64,000 bases of DNA, from positions 1-64,000 of the forward strand of contig JAPOOG010000048.1 of NCBI GenBank assembly GCA_026713545.1, given 5' to 3'. A program made the translations under genes and the position numbers. Of this stretch, positions 1-8,043 are shown in pieces (within the stretch, counting starts at the first letter, position 1; every line of letters begins with the position of its first letter). The DNA comes from Bryobacterales bacterium. GTDB lineage: Bacteria; Acidobacteriota; Terriglobia; Bryobacterales; UBA6623. The notes beneath the pieces are model-generated. The model saw only the letters and a list, made by a program, of their open reading frames with translations. It was not told the DNA's origin and ran no database searches.

Positions 1-2
1 AG

Positions 3-3000
3 GCGACCTTCGCCCGGCATCTGGAGGAGAAGCTTGGCTGGGAGAGGGTCTTCGCCTGGAACCGAGAGACCTTCGGGCCGGACGGCACGCTCGGACGGGC
101 GAGCACGAGAGAGGCGGTGCTGACCCGCGACCTGCGGGCGGCGCTGGAACGGTTCAACCCCGGCCTGCCGGCTTCGGCCGTCGAGGATGCGATGCGGGCG
201 CTGACGGCCTACGATGTCAGCCGCTCGACGGTGCAGCACAACCGCGACTTCTACGGCCTGATCCGCAATGGTGTGCCGGTCGAGTACCGGGATACCCAAG
301 GACACCGAAAAACGGGCCGCGCCCGGGTAATCGACTTCGACAATGCGCCCGGCTCCAACCGCTTCCTGGCGGTGCGCGAACTGGAACTCACCGGTCTCCG
401 CACGCCGAATTACAACCGCCGCGCCGATCTCGTCTGTTTCGTCAACGGCCTGCCGCTGGTCTTCATCGAGCTCAAGGCGGTTTACCGGAACATCCGCGAG
501 GGCTTCGACAACAACCTCTCCGACTATATGGACGAGCATGTCATCGCGCATGCCTTCCACCACAACGCCTTCCTCATCGTCTCGAACGGCGACCGCGCGC
601 GCTACGGCTCGATCACCAGCGAATGGGAGCATTTCGCGGAGTGGAAGCGGCTCGATGAGGCCGACAGGGGGCGGGTGGACGCCGAGCGGCTGCTCGACGG
701 GATGCTGGCGCATGACAGGCTGCTGGACATCGTCGAGAACTTCATCCTGTTCGACACGAGCAAGCCGGGGGCCACGCGGAAGGTCATCGCGCGGAACCAC
801 CAGGTGCTGGGCGTCAACCGGGCGCTGGCGTCCGTGTCGCGGCAGGAAGAGTTGAAACGGGAGTTGCCGCCGGAGCGGCGCCTGACGCATCGCCTCGTCG
901 AGCTGCCGCTCGAATCCCGCGCGGCCCCGGAGGGCTTGCGGGCGTCGCCGTTCGTCCCCAAGGGGCCGGTCCACATCGTCGAGCGGGCGCATCCCGAGCT
1001 CGGCCGGCTGGGGGTGTTCTGGCACACCCAGGGCAGCGGCAAGTCGTATTCGATGGCCTTCTTCGCCGAGAAGGCGCGGCGGAAGCTGGAAGGCAATTTC
1101 ACGTTCCTGCTGATGACCGACCGGAACGACCTCGACGGCCAGATCTACAACACGTTCGTGGGCTGCGGCATCGCCGACGACAACACGCCCCGGGCCGCGT
1201 CGGGCGACGACCTGGAAAAGCTGCTGAAGCAGAACCACCGCTACGTCTTCAGCCTGATCCACAAGTTCAACAGGGACGTCGATCCGGAGCGGCCCTACAG
1301 CGAGCGTGACGACATCATCGTGATCTCCGACGAGGCGCATCGCACGCAGGCGGGCCGGCTGGCGCGCAACATGCGCCTCGCGCTGCCGAACGCGGCCTTC
1401 ATCGGCTTCACCGGCACGCCGCTTTTCAAGCAGGACGAGATCACCAGACGCATCTTCGGCAAGTACGTCTCCCGGTACGACTTCAAGCGGTCCGAGGAGG
1501 ACGGCGCAACGGTCAAGCTGGTCTACGAGAACCGGGGCGAAAAGCTGGGCGTCAAGCGGGATGATCTGAATGACCTCATCGCGGCGAAGATCGAAGAGGC
1601 CGAACTGGACCCCGACCAGGAGGCGCTGCTGGAGAAGCTGCTGGGTCAGGACTACGAGGTCGTTACGGCGGACGAACGGCTCGAAAAGATCGCCGAAGAT
1701 TTCGTCGAGCACTGCGCGACCCGCTGGGAATCGGGCAAGTCGATGCTGGTCTGCATCGACAAGATCACCTGCGCCCGGATGCACCAGTTGATCGTTCCGC
1801 GATGGCGGGCGCGGGCGGCGTCGGTACGGGCAGCGGCCGAGGCGAAACGCGCGGAGGCACGGGCGGAGGGCGACCAGACCCGCCGCGCCGCACTCGATGA
1901 GGAGGCGCGGCAACTGGCTAAGCAGGCGGACTGGCTCGATAAGACCATCGTCGGGATCATCATCAGCGAGGCGCAGAACGAGGTCAGGGACTTCAAGAAA
2001 TGGGGCTTCGACATCATTCCGCACCGCGCCCTGATGAAGAAGGGCTTCGAGACCGCGGACGGCAAGAGGGTGGATGTGGAAACCGCGTTCAAGGACCCGG
2101 AGCATCCCTTCCGCGCCGCCATCGTCTGCGCCATGTGGCTGACCGGTTTCGATGTCGAGTGCCTTGCGACGCTCTACATCGACAAGCCCATGAAGGCGCA
2201 CAGCCTGATGCAGGCGATCGCGCGGGCGAACCGGGTGTATCCCGGCAAGGATTTCGGCCTGATCGTCGACTACAACGGCATGCTGAAAAGCCTGCGGGAG
2301 GCACTGGCGCAGTATGCGCTCGGCGATGACGGCGACAGCGGCGACGGCGAGGAGATCGTCGCGCCGATCGAGGAACGGGTGCAGGCCCTGATCGAGGCCA
2401 TCGAAGCGACGGAGGCGCATCTGCGCGGGCTCGGCTTCGACCCGGCGGCGCTCGCCGGCTCGACCGGTTTCGCGCGCATCAAGGGGCTGAAGGACGCGGT
2501 CGAGGCCGTCTATACCAGCGACGAGGCCAAGCGGCGGTTCGAGACCCTCGCCCGGCAGGTGTTCGTCCGTTTCAAGGCGTTGCTGATGGAGCCGAGCGCG
2601 TATGCCTTCGCCGAACGGCACGACAATATCGAGGCGATCTACAAGAAGCTGACCGAGCGGCGCGATACCGCGGACGTGACAGCTCTCCTGAAGGAGCTGC
2701 ACCGGATCGTCAACGAGGCGATCCGCACGCAGGACCCGGGCGATGACCAGGCCGAGGGTCTGACCTTCGACCTCAGCCGGATCGACATGAAAAAGCTGCG
2801 CGCCGAGTTCGCGAAAAAAGTCCGGCACAAGGCGACGGCGCTTCAGGACATCTGCGAGGTCGTCGAGCAGAAGCTCTTCGAGATGCTGGCGCAAAACCCT
2901 TCGCGCATGGACTATCAGCGGAAGTACGAGGAGATCGTCGCCGAGTACAACCGCGAGAAGGACCGCGTCACCGTCGAGGAAACCTTCCGCAAGCTGATGG

Positions 3001-3359
3001 AACTCATGGACGAGTTGGACGCGGAGCAGAAGCGCGCCGTCGAGGAAGGCCTCGATGAGGACGAGCTGGCGCTGTTCGACTTGCTGAAGAAGGACCATCT
3101 CGCAAAGACGGAGCGGGAGCGCGTCAAACAGGAGAGCCGCAATCTGCTGGCGTCGATCAAGGCGCGCCTCTCGAAGATCGACCGTTTCTGGGAGAAGGAG
3201 CAGACCAAGGCGGAAGTCGAAGTGTTCATTCTGGACGAGGTATACGCCAACCTGCCGACGCCGCCCTTCACCGCCGACGAGAAGCAGGCGGCCTCGGAGG
3301 AGGTCTTTGCGCACGTCTTGCAACAGGCCGTTAGAGGTGGGTTTGCGAGGGCGGCGTGA
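3..3359 (+). CDS. hsdR: Type I restriction enzyme subunit R (5' end outside window)
   Basis: ATP-dependent translocase and endonuclease subunit of a type I restriction-modification complex. The frame is open from base 3, so the gene begins upstream; an internal GTG at 117 is not a convincing start. Visible in order: a PD-(D/E)xK nuclease segment (RADLVCF...FIELKA, near bases 420-480), Walker A TQGSGKS near base 1030, DEAH box (SDEAHRTQ) near 1330, motif III GFTGTP near 1410, motif VI QAIARANR near 2215, then a long charged helical C-terminus typical of HsdR. hsdM and hsdS are not in the window and presumably lie upstream. Length and motifs are intact, so a functional enzyme is likely. Confidence 0.95.
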   Translation, partial: ATFARHLEEKLGWERVFAWNRETFGPDGTLGRASTREAVLTRDLRAALERFNPGLPASAVEDAMRALTAYDVSRSTVQHNRDFYGLIRNGVPVEYRDTQGHRKTGRARVIDFDNAPGSNRFLAVRELELTGLRTPNYNRRADLVCFVNGLPLVFIELKAVYRNIREGFDNNLSDYMDEHVIAHAFHHNAFLIVSNGDRARYGSITSEWEHFAEWKRLDEADRGRVDAERLLDGMLAHDRLLDIVENFILFDTSKPGATRKVIARNHQVLGVNRALASVSRQEELKRELPPERRLTHRLVELPLESRAAPEGLRASPFVPKGPVHIVERAHPELGRLGVFWHTQGSGKSYSMAFFAEKARRKLEGNFTFLLMTDRNDLDGQIYNTFVGCGIADDNTPRAASGDDLEKLLKQNHRYVFSLIHKFNRDVDPERPYSERDDIIVISDEAHRTQAGRLARNMRLALPNAAFIGFTGTPLFKQDEITRRIFGKYVSRYDFKRSEEDGATVKLVYENRGEKLGVKRDDLNDLIAAKIEEAELDPDQEALLEKLLGQDYEVVTADERLEKIAEDFVEHCATRWESGKSMLVCIDKITCARMHQLIVPRWRARAASVRAAAEAKRAEARAEGDQTRRAALDEEARQLAKQADWLDKTIVGIIISEAQNEVRDFKKWGFDIIPHRALMKKGFETADGKRVDVETAFKDPEHPFRAAIVCAMWLTGFDVECLATLYIDKPMKAHSLMQAIARANRVYPGKDFGLIVDYNGMLKSLREALAQYALGDDGDSGDGEEIVAPIEERVQALIEAIEATEAHLRGLGFDPAALAGSTGFARIKGLKDAVEAVYTSDEAKRRFETLARQVFVRFKALLMEPSAYAFAERHDNIEAIYKKLTERRDTADVTALLKELHRIVNEAIRTQDPGDDQAEGLTFDLSRIDMKKLRAEFAKKVRHKATALQDICEVVEQKLFEMLAQNPSRMDYQRKYEEIVAEYNREKDRVTVEETFRKLMELMDELDAEQKRAVEEGLDEDELALFDLLKKDHLAKTERERVKQESRNLLASIKARLSKIDRFWEKEQTKAEVEVFILDEVYANLPTPPFTADEKQAASEEVFAHVLQQAVRGGFARAA

Positions 3360-3446
3360 TGAATAGGGCTTCAACCCGGCTGGTCGATGCAGGATGGGAC
3401 CGGGAACGGACGGCGCCAGCGAGGGCATCGATGTTGCACATCTCTA

Positions 3447-3474
3447 TTGACTTTGGAGGGCTGGGATGTATACT
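3447..3474 (+). promoter_or_regulatory. Sigma70-type promoter of candidate small RNA
   Basis: TTGACT at 3447-3452 and TATACT at 3469-3474 are separated by 16 bp, close to the sigma70 consensus. No credible ORF follows; transcription from about 3481 would run into the hairpin terminator at 3678-3707. Confidence 0.6.
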
Positions 3475-3480
3475 TAGGCT

Positions 3481-3712
3481 AAGGAACGATGCTCGGCTAA
3501 TGGTATCCGCGCAGACCTTCGGGAAAAGCGCCAGGGGTGAAGCCCCTGAGATCTGACGGCCGATGAGGCCCTTCGATCCCGGCCATGCCCGGATCGTCGG
3601 GGTTGCTTTACACTCATTCGAGTACGCAACCGACCAGCTGGGACGCAAGTTAGATCCGAGCTAAGTCCTACCACATCAAAGACCGCGCTACGTAGAGCGC
3701 GGTCTTTTTATT
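3481..3712 (+). ncRNA. Candidate structured non-coding RNA, family not recognised
   Basis: A roughly 230-nt transcript is predicted between a strong promoter and an intrinsic terminator. It can fold with a closing helix (3491-3500 pairs with 3650-3661, 10 bp with a 2-nt bulge) around three hairpins: CAGGGG/CCCCTG (3532-3548, extended by CAGA/TCTG), CGATCC/GGATCG (3574-3596) and GGTTGC/GCAACC (3601-3631, with ACTC/GAGT inside). Signature sequences of tmRNA, RNase P RNA or SRP RNA were not found. The long-range closing helix is vaguely 6S-like, but the branched interior is not. Function unknown. Confidence 0.5.
3678..3707 (+). terminator. Intrinsic terminator
   Basis: A perfect 12-bp stem, AAAGACCGCGCT (3678-3689) with AGCGCGGTCTTT (3696-3707), a 6-nt loop, then a T-rich tract (TTATTTTT) on the plus strand. 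It also abuts the stop codon of the minus-strand gene ending at 3708, so it may serve both directions. Confidence 0.85.
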
Positions 3713-4661
3713 TTTGCGCCGGCCGTACATAGTCGTTCGGATACACATTCGCGTGAGAGCAGCTTAGTTTCAGACAGCCTTTGCGGGAACACTCAAATTG
3801 TACTCCTTTCAGCGGGCGGCCGGCGAACTGAACGTCGTGGTGAAATCCACCTAACAAGGGTACGCCAAAGCGGAACCACGATCTCATGAAGTGCTTCCTC
3901 TCCTCATGTGAGGAGTTCTCTGACAGCTTCGGGGGACGTCCGTGAAACATGCGGCCATAAGGGAACAAAAGGCTACGGAAATCGGATAAAACGAACTTAT
4001 TCGCTCCAGTCGGAACAGACTTGCAAAGATCATCGCTTGTAACCTTAACCTTCCGCACGCAATCGATCGGATTGCTCCAGGAATCGGTTTGTTGCAGCGT
4101 TCTGAATATGTCCGACATACGTTCTGTTTTAGATATGCGGAAGTTCCCGGGTGGCAAGAATAGCGGTTCCTGGTCGCTAACAGAAGCAAGACGCCGCTTG
4201 AAAGACGTGAGAAACTGACGAGAAGCCTTCTCAAGCGAGGATACGACATAGCGTTTAGCGTGATCGAGATCATGTCGATACTGTCGGCCGGAGGCGTCGT
4301 AGCCCGCCATGCGGTTCAGCCGCACCGGGAAGGCAAAAAACTCAAACTCAGAGAGCAAGTACTCCTCATCACTTGCGGGGACATAGGCCAAGAGCAGGTG
4401 TTGGGGCCGCTGCGGATCCGGATGGCTGTTCAGTTGTCTCCAAACGTAATGACTGACCGCTTTAATCAGCATCTCCACCGTATCTTTGCTGTACAGTTGT
4501 TTTCCGTGACTGGGCGATGCCTGATGAATAACACGTGCTTTGAGGGAGGGACTTGTCTTGACCGATTCTGCGACCCTACTGCAGATGGGATGGGGAAGTC
4601 CGGCGAGTAGCACGAGGGGCACTTCGTCTTTTTGTTTAAGGCCCGGTCGGTTCCGCTTCAT
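3708..4661 (-). CDS. Unknown protein with C-terminal Cys/His motif, second gene of LOTUS operon
   Basis: A 317-residue protein that I do not recognise. No signal peptide or membrane segment is visible. The C-terminus holds C291-x4-C296-x4-C301-x-H303, which could be a small zinc-binding knuckle. Basic and aromatic residues are frequent, compatible with nucleic-acid binding, but there is no catalytic signature I can name. It starts 4 bp after the LOTUS gene and ends at the hairpin terminator, so the two genes almost certainly form one transcript. The position beside hsdR suggests an accessory, possibly defence, role; this is inference from context. Confidence 0.7.
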   Translation of the reverse strand: MKRNRPGLKQKDEVPLVLLAGLPHPICSRVAESVKTSPSLKARVIHQASPSHGKQLYSKDTVEMLIKAVSHYVWRQLNSHPDPQRPQHLLLAYVPASDEEYLLSEFEFFAFPVRLNRMAGYDASGRQYRHDLDHAKRYVVSSLEKASRQFLTSFKRRLASVSDQEPLFLPPGNFRISKTERMSDIFRTLQQTDSWSNPIDCVRKVKVTSDDLCKSVPTGANKFVLSDFRSLLFPYGRMFHGRPPKLSENSSHEERKHFMRSWFRFGVPLLGGFHHDVQFAGRPLKGVQFECSRKGCLKLSCSHANVYPNDYVRPAQK

Positions 4662-4665
4662 TACC

Positions 4666-5373
4666 CTACGCTCGCCGACTCAGTAGTAACGCAATGTCTC
4701 CGGGGATCACCATTCTCTCAGCCGTACCTGGTGGTTGAGCTTCAAGAAGCCGTTCAAGGGCGCTCAAACTTCGTTTCGCGGCACCCGAACTGAACGCCTC
4801 GATCGGAATGCCCTTGTCTTCACTCCATTTGGCTATCTTAGTCTGAAGGTCGAGGCGATCTGAGGCACTCAGTTCGCTTCGACTCCCTATCTCCAGGCCT
4901 GGTCTTCGATATCTCTCTTCGACCTGCACACACTGCTCCAGGTCAGCATGTTCAGAAGATGTTATTTCATACTTGAACGGCGGAGTCTTATGCAGAAAGA
5001 CGAACTGACCAGGTTGAATTCGCACACAGAAAGCAAGCAGAACGGACCGAGGCAAAGCCTCCAGATCAGGGACCTTCGCTTTCGCCCGACTACGATTTTC
5101 TATCCATCTTTCAACTGCTTGTTTGGCAGCCGCAGTGACGACGGCTACGTAAGCTGGAGAGTTTCTGTCTCGCACGATCAAAAGGTCCGGATCTCCGGCC
5201 TTCTCGATTACCTCGCGAAGAGTTGGTCCATCACTTCCCTTTACCACCCAGAGATTCTGGTCACGCAAACGTTTGCCAAGCTCGGCCAGTAGTAATGGGG
5301 AGCTGTTTTTTTCGTAGTGCTCATGGACGATTGTCCGAATGCTAGCGATCTGATTTTGATCATCTACCGACAT
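4666..5373 (-). CDS. OST-HTH/LOTUS-domain protein
   Basis: A 235-residue cytoplasmic protein. The first 75 residues fit the OST-HTH/LOTUS winged-helix pattern: LLLAELGKRLR, then a short strand, a helix with TLREVIEKA, and a strand pair ending LLIVRDRNSPAYVAV. LOTUS domains bind structured RNA and in bacteria often accompany NYN nucleases; no NYN domain is present here. The remainder is unrecognised. ATG 5373 is preferred over TTG 5388 because GGGAAG lies at a usable distance upstream. It is the first gene of a two-gene operon next to hsdR. Domain assignment is by pattern and needs profile confirmation. Confidence 0.6.
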   Translation of the reverse strand: MSVDDQNQIASIRTIVHEHYEKNSSPLLLAELGKRLRDQNLWVVKGSDGPTLREVIEKAGDPDLLIVRDRNSPAYVAVVTAAAKQAVERWIENRSRAKAKVPDLEALPRSVLLAFCVRIQPGQFVFLHKTPPFKYEITSSEHADLEQCVQVEERYRRPGLEIGSRSELSASDRLDLQTKIAKWSEDKGIPIEAFSSGAAKRSLSALERLLEAQPPGTAERMVIPGDIALLLSRRA

Positions 5374-5608
5374 GTTTGATCTTCCCAATTTGCTTTGGAA
5401 CCTCTATCCCACCCAGAGTACGCAACCGCTCAGGTTACTCGTGTAGCGAGCATACCGTCTTCATCGACTTCGGATCTGCAATCAGGTCCTCACAACCACA
5501 ACGTTGTTGCGTGCGGGCATCGTGGCTAAAATTATTACACTTTGTAGTGTGAGGTGCTTGCCTCGGCGGCTAGTGAATCGCCGGGAGCCCATCAGCGGAC
5601 GGAGGGCA

Positions 5609-5728
5609 GTTTTCTTCGCTCGCCAAGATTCACCTCTGAGTCAAGTGCACACGGCGATCTGGAAAAGCCGTGATTCGTGTCTCGTGATCCGCACGGACTT
5701 CGCCTCGCCACTTGGTGAGAAAGGCAGG
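5609..5728 (+). repeat. Intergenic repeats: 5' direct-repeat motif, heptamers and right end of a family A element
   Basis: The 5374-5766 gap has no convincing gene. It holds a copy of a motif also seen near 11427-11480 (5609-5660, TTCTTCGCTCGCCAAG...GAGTCAAG), a short heptamer run near 5673-5693, and a single right-hand family A end TGGTGAGAAAGGCAGG at 5713-5728. The left inverted repeat is missing, so the element is truncated or diverged. Confidence 0.65.
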
Positions 5729-5766
5729 TTCACCGTGTAGGTGGCTTTTGTTCCCAGGTCTCCGGA

Positions 5767-6672
5767 TCAGGTCTCGGGGTGGATGGACAAGGCGGGGTCG
5801 GCGATGTTGAATGCGGGACCGCCGTTCATGCTGTCCCAGTCTTCGGCCTTGAACATCCGGCCCTGACCCATGGGCCCGTCGATTTCCTTCACGGTCAGGA
5901 AGACTTTCGAGCCCTTCACGTGCCCCCAGAGCCAGTGGTAGAAGATGCCGTCGGGGAACCCTTCGCCGCGCATCCGCGAACCGTTCATCGATCCGCCCGA
6001 GCTGCCCACTTCGATGTAGGGGATGCCGTCGTGCACGATCCGCAAGAAGCGGTGCCCGTGTCCGCTCAGGACCCGATCAACGCCGTAGCGCTTGGCCAGC
6101 TCGTGCAGGCGGAAGTCCTCGCCGTCGGTGATCTTTTGGATCCAGTACTGGTGGTGAAAAATGATGAACTTCGGATCCTTGTCCTGGTGGGCTTGCAGGT
6201 CCTTCTCCAGAAAGTCGAGCTGCTCGTCATCGAGGCTGCGATTGAGGCTCGTATCGAGAATCGTGAAGTGCGCGTCCTGATAGTTGAAGCTGTAATATGT
6301 CTTGCGGCCCGATTCCTTCTCGTAGAGGGCCTTCGAGAAGTCCGACCAGACGTCATGGTTGCCCGGCGTGAAGTAGAGCGGATAGTGGCTGTAGCGCGCC
6401 CACACCGGCCGCAACTCCATCCACTGCGACTCGGCCAACTCGTCCTCCTTGCCCTGAATCGTATCGCCGACGTTGACGACGAACTCGGGGTGCATCAGGT
6501 CGATCTCGCGCCAAACGCGTCCGTAGATCTGCGGCTGGGCTCCGCCGGTGCGGTCGCCCATGATGGCGAAACGGAAGTCGTTCTTCGGCTCATTGACCGC
6601 CTTCAAGCCGATCAGGGCAAAGGTAATGAGAATGACGGCGTTGACAGCCCAGACTCGAGAGGATTTCGTCAT
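5767..6672 (-). CDS. Exported calcineurin-like metallophosphoesterase
   Basis: A 301-residue protein with an N-terminal hydrophobic segment (residues about 8-26) that should direct export or anchor it. Metallophosphoesterase blocks appear in order: GDRTG, GDT, GNHD, a HH pair, and GHGHR near residue 200. Block I reads GDR rather than GDxH, as in several phosphoesterase subgroups. The fold hydrolyses phosphomono- or diesters with two metal ions; the substrate cannot be predicted. The gene is monocistronic, with TAGAAT exactly 6 nt before the ATG, suggesting a leaderless transcript. Confidence 0.85.
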   Translation of the reverse strand: MTKSSRVWAVNAVILITFALIGLKAVNEPKNDFRFAIMGDRTGGAQPQIYGRVWREIDLMHPEFVVNVGDTIQGKEDELAESQWMELRPVWARYSHYPLYFTPGNHDVWSDFSKALYEKESGRKTYYSFNYQDAHFTILDTSLNRSLDDEQLDFLEKDLQAHQDKDPKFIIFHHQYWIQKITDGEDFRLHELAKRYGVDRVLSGHGHRFLRIVHDGIPYIEVGSSGGSMNGSRMRGEGFPDGIFYHWLWGHVKGSKVFLTVKEIDGPMGQGRMFKAEDWDSMNGGPAFNIADPALSIHPET

Positions 6673-6678
6673 GCTGGG

Positions 6679-6684
6679 ATTCTA
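6679..6684 (-). promoter_or_regulatory. -10 element directly before phosphoesterase ATG
   Basis: On the minus strand TAGAAT is followed by six bases and ATG (6672). Initiation 6-7 nt downstream of the -10 would fall on the start codon. No good -35 is visible. Confidence 0.4.
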
Positions 6685-6831
6685 ACAGTGATTTGCTTCG
6701 TGACGATGACGAAGATTGGCGCGACTCGTTTTTCTCAAAGCGCTGTTGCGTCACATCGAGAAGCCGTTGCTGCTTGTCCGGAACCGGCTGCCGGCCCCCC
6801 GCAGCGAAAGCAGCGGGAGACGCAGGACACC

Positions 6832-6860
6832 TTGACATTGTAGCCACATGTGTCTACAAT
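6832..6860 (+). promoter_or_regulatory. Toxin-antitoxin promoter with overlapping palindromic operator
   Basis: TTGACA (6832-6837) and TACAAT (6855-6860) with a 17-bp spacer form a near-consensus sigma70 promoter. The spacer holds a near-perfect palindrome, TTGTAG-N-CACATGTG-N-CTACAA (6838-6859), placed for autorepression by the antitoxin. The start codon at 6868 is 7 nt after the -10, so the mRNA is probably leaderless. Confidence 0.75.
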
Positions 6861-6867
6861 TGCTGCG

Positions 6868-7158
6868 ATGAAGACAGTAGGTGTTCGAGAGATTAAAAAC
6901 CGCCTGAGCGCCTACCTGCGCATGGTGGAGAACGGCGAGCGGGTGGCCGTCACCCACCGAGGACGGGTCGTGGCCGAGATCGGGCCGCCCACCCACGCCA
7001 CCGAGGAAGACGCGCACGCCGAACTGCGGCGCCGCGCCCGAGCAGGGAGCGTTCGCCTCGGCGCCCCGAACCGGCCGGACCTCTACCCCCGCCCGTCCCG
7101 CCGGCTGCCTTCCCGAATCGTGCAGGATCTGCTCGACGAGGTTCGGGGTGAGCGGTGA
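6868..7158 (+). CDS. Antitoxin, Phd/YefM family
   Basis: A 96-residue protein. The N-terminus MKTVGVREIKNRLSAYL...GERVAVTHRGRVVAEIGP is the Phd/YefM DNA-binding fold: it binds the operator and neutralises the toxin with its C-terminal tail. ATG 6868 matches the family N-terminus better than the upstream GTG at 6850, which lies inside the promoter. It overlaps the toxin gene by 4 bp (GTGA). Autoregulation is expected from the palindrome between the -35 and -10. Confidence 0.88.
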   Translation: MKTVGVREIKNRLSAYLRMVENGERVAVTHRGRVVAEIGPPTHATEEDAHAELRRRARAGSVRLGAPNRPDLYPRPSRRLPSRIVQDLLDEVRGER

Positions 7159-7595
7159 ATCTGTACGCGGAGACGAGCGCCGTCGTGGCGTGGCTCCTTG
7201 ACGAAGAGCACAGTGATCGTGCCTGGGCTCAACTGACAGCCGCCGATGTCATCTTTACGTCCGACCTGACCCTCATCGAATGTGATCGGGTGTTTCGCCG
7301 CGCGGCCGCCATCGGACGAGTTACCGCGAGCGAATCGTTGCAGCTTCACGCGATCATCGACACGGCCTCCGCCCATTGGACCCTCCTCGCCATGGATGCA
7401 GAAATCGTCCAGCGTTCTCGCCGGTCGTTTCCTTGCGAACCGATCCGTGCGCTCGACGCTATTCATCTCGCAACAGCACTGGCGGTTCGGAACCTGTCGC
7501 CCGATGTGCAGGTGCTGTCATTGGACGCTCGGATTCGTGACAACGCGGCCTCCCTCGGGTTGCCGGTGGCGCCGGCGGCCGGCCGGCAACCGTGA
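7155..7595 (+). CDS. PIN-domain toxin, VapC-like
   Basis: A 146-residue PIN-domain ribonuclease expected to cleave RNA until bound by the upstream antitoxin. Acidic residues fall at the family positions: E6 in YAETSA, E42 in LIECDR, D101 in ALDAIHLATA and D124 in SLDARIRDNA. The first is Glu where VapC proteins normally have Asp (YLDTSA), which may alter metal binding. It starts with GTG overlapping the antitoxin stop. The stop codon is followed immediately by CAAGTTTTTCC, the leading motif of repeat family B. Confidence 0.87.
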   Translation: MNLYAETSAVVAWLLDEEHSDRAWAQLTAADVIFTSDLTLIECDRVFRRAAAIGRVTASESLQLHAIIDTASAHWTLLAMDAEIVQRSRRSFPCEPIRALDAIHLATALAVRNLSPDVQVLSLDARIRDNAASLGLPVAPAAGRQP

Positions 7596-8020
7596 CAAGT
7601 TTTTCCTCCGCCCGTGGGCGGGTTATTGAAAAGGCCGTGAATCGAAAAAAGGCCGTGATTCGTGTCTCGTGTCTCGTGTCTCGTGATTCGTGAACCAAAA
7701 ACCGAGACAGACGGAACGGCCGTTGCTCCAAGGCAGCTTGTGTTCATGCCGGGTCGCATAAGAGCCGTGATTCGTGATTCGTGTCTCGTGATTCGTGACC
7801 CAAAAACTAAGCAGGTGGTATGGCCGATGCTCCAAGGCAGCTTGCGTCAGCAGCCCGTGGAAAAAGTCCCGCTGCATTCAAGCGGCGATGCATCCCGGCT
7901 GAACTGCGTTGCTCCTCGGTCGACTATGTCCAATATGCTCCCTTGCCGCACCTTGTCAGCCGGGCGCAGCGCCGTTCTCGGTGCTACGCGGGGTTTCGAC
8001 GCGGGCTGTGAGGATAGGCT
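7596..8020 (+). repeat. Repeat cluster: family B lead, heptamer arrays and family C copy 1
   Basis: The gap between vapC and the next gene is made of repeats. 7596-7619 matches the leading part of family B. 7654-7695 is a six-unit heptamer array (CGTGATT, three CGTGTCT, CGTGATT, CGTGAAC). Two blocks ending GCTCCAAGGCAGCTTG (7712-7740 and 7811-7846) recur at 9052-9087, 9321-9359 and 12623-12664. 7829-8015 is the first copy of family C, repeated at 9070-9250. No gene is supported here. Confidence 0.8.
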
Positions 8021-8032
8021 TGATCCGCTCCT

Positions 8033-8038
8033 ATACTG
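8033..8038 (+). promoter_or_regulatory. -10 element directly before GTG start
   Basis: TATACT is followed by 5 nt and GTG (8044), the in-frame start of the downstream gene. This suggests another leaderless mRNA. No good -35 is visible. Confidence 0.4.
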
Positions 8039-8043
8039 AGCCT

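Noticed and set aside
117-119. GTG at 117 as the start of hsdR
   Set aside because: The frame is open to the window edge and the preceding codons read as HsdR-like sequence, so the true start lies upstream.
5779-6843. Long open frame opposite the metallophosphoesterase
   Set aside because: Antisense shadow in GC-rich DNA with no recognisable motif; the minus-strand gene has all phosphoesterase blocks.
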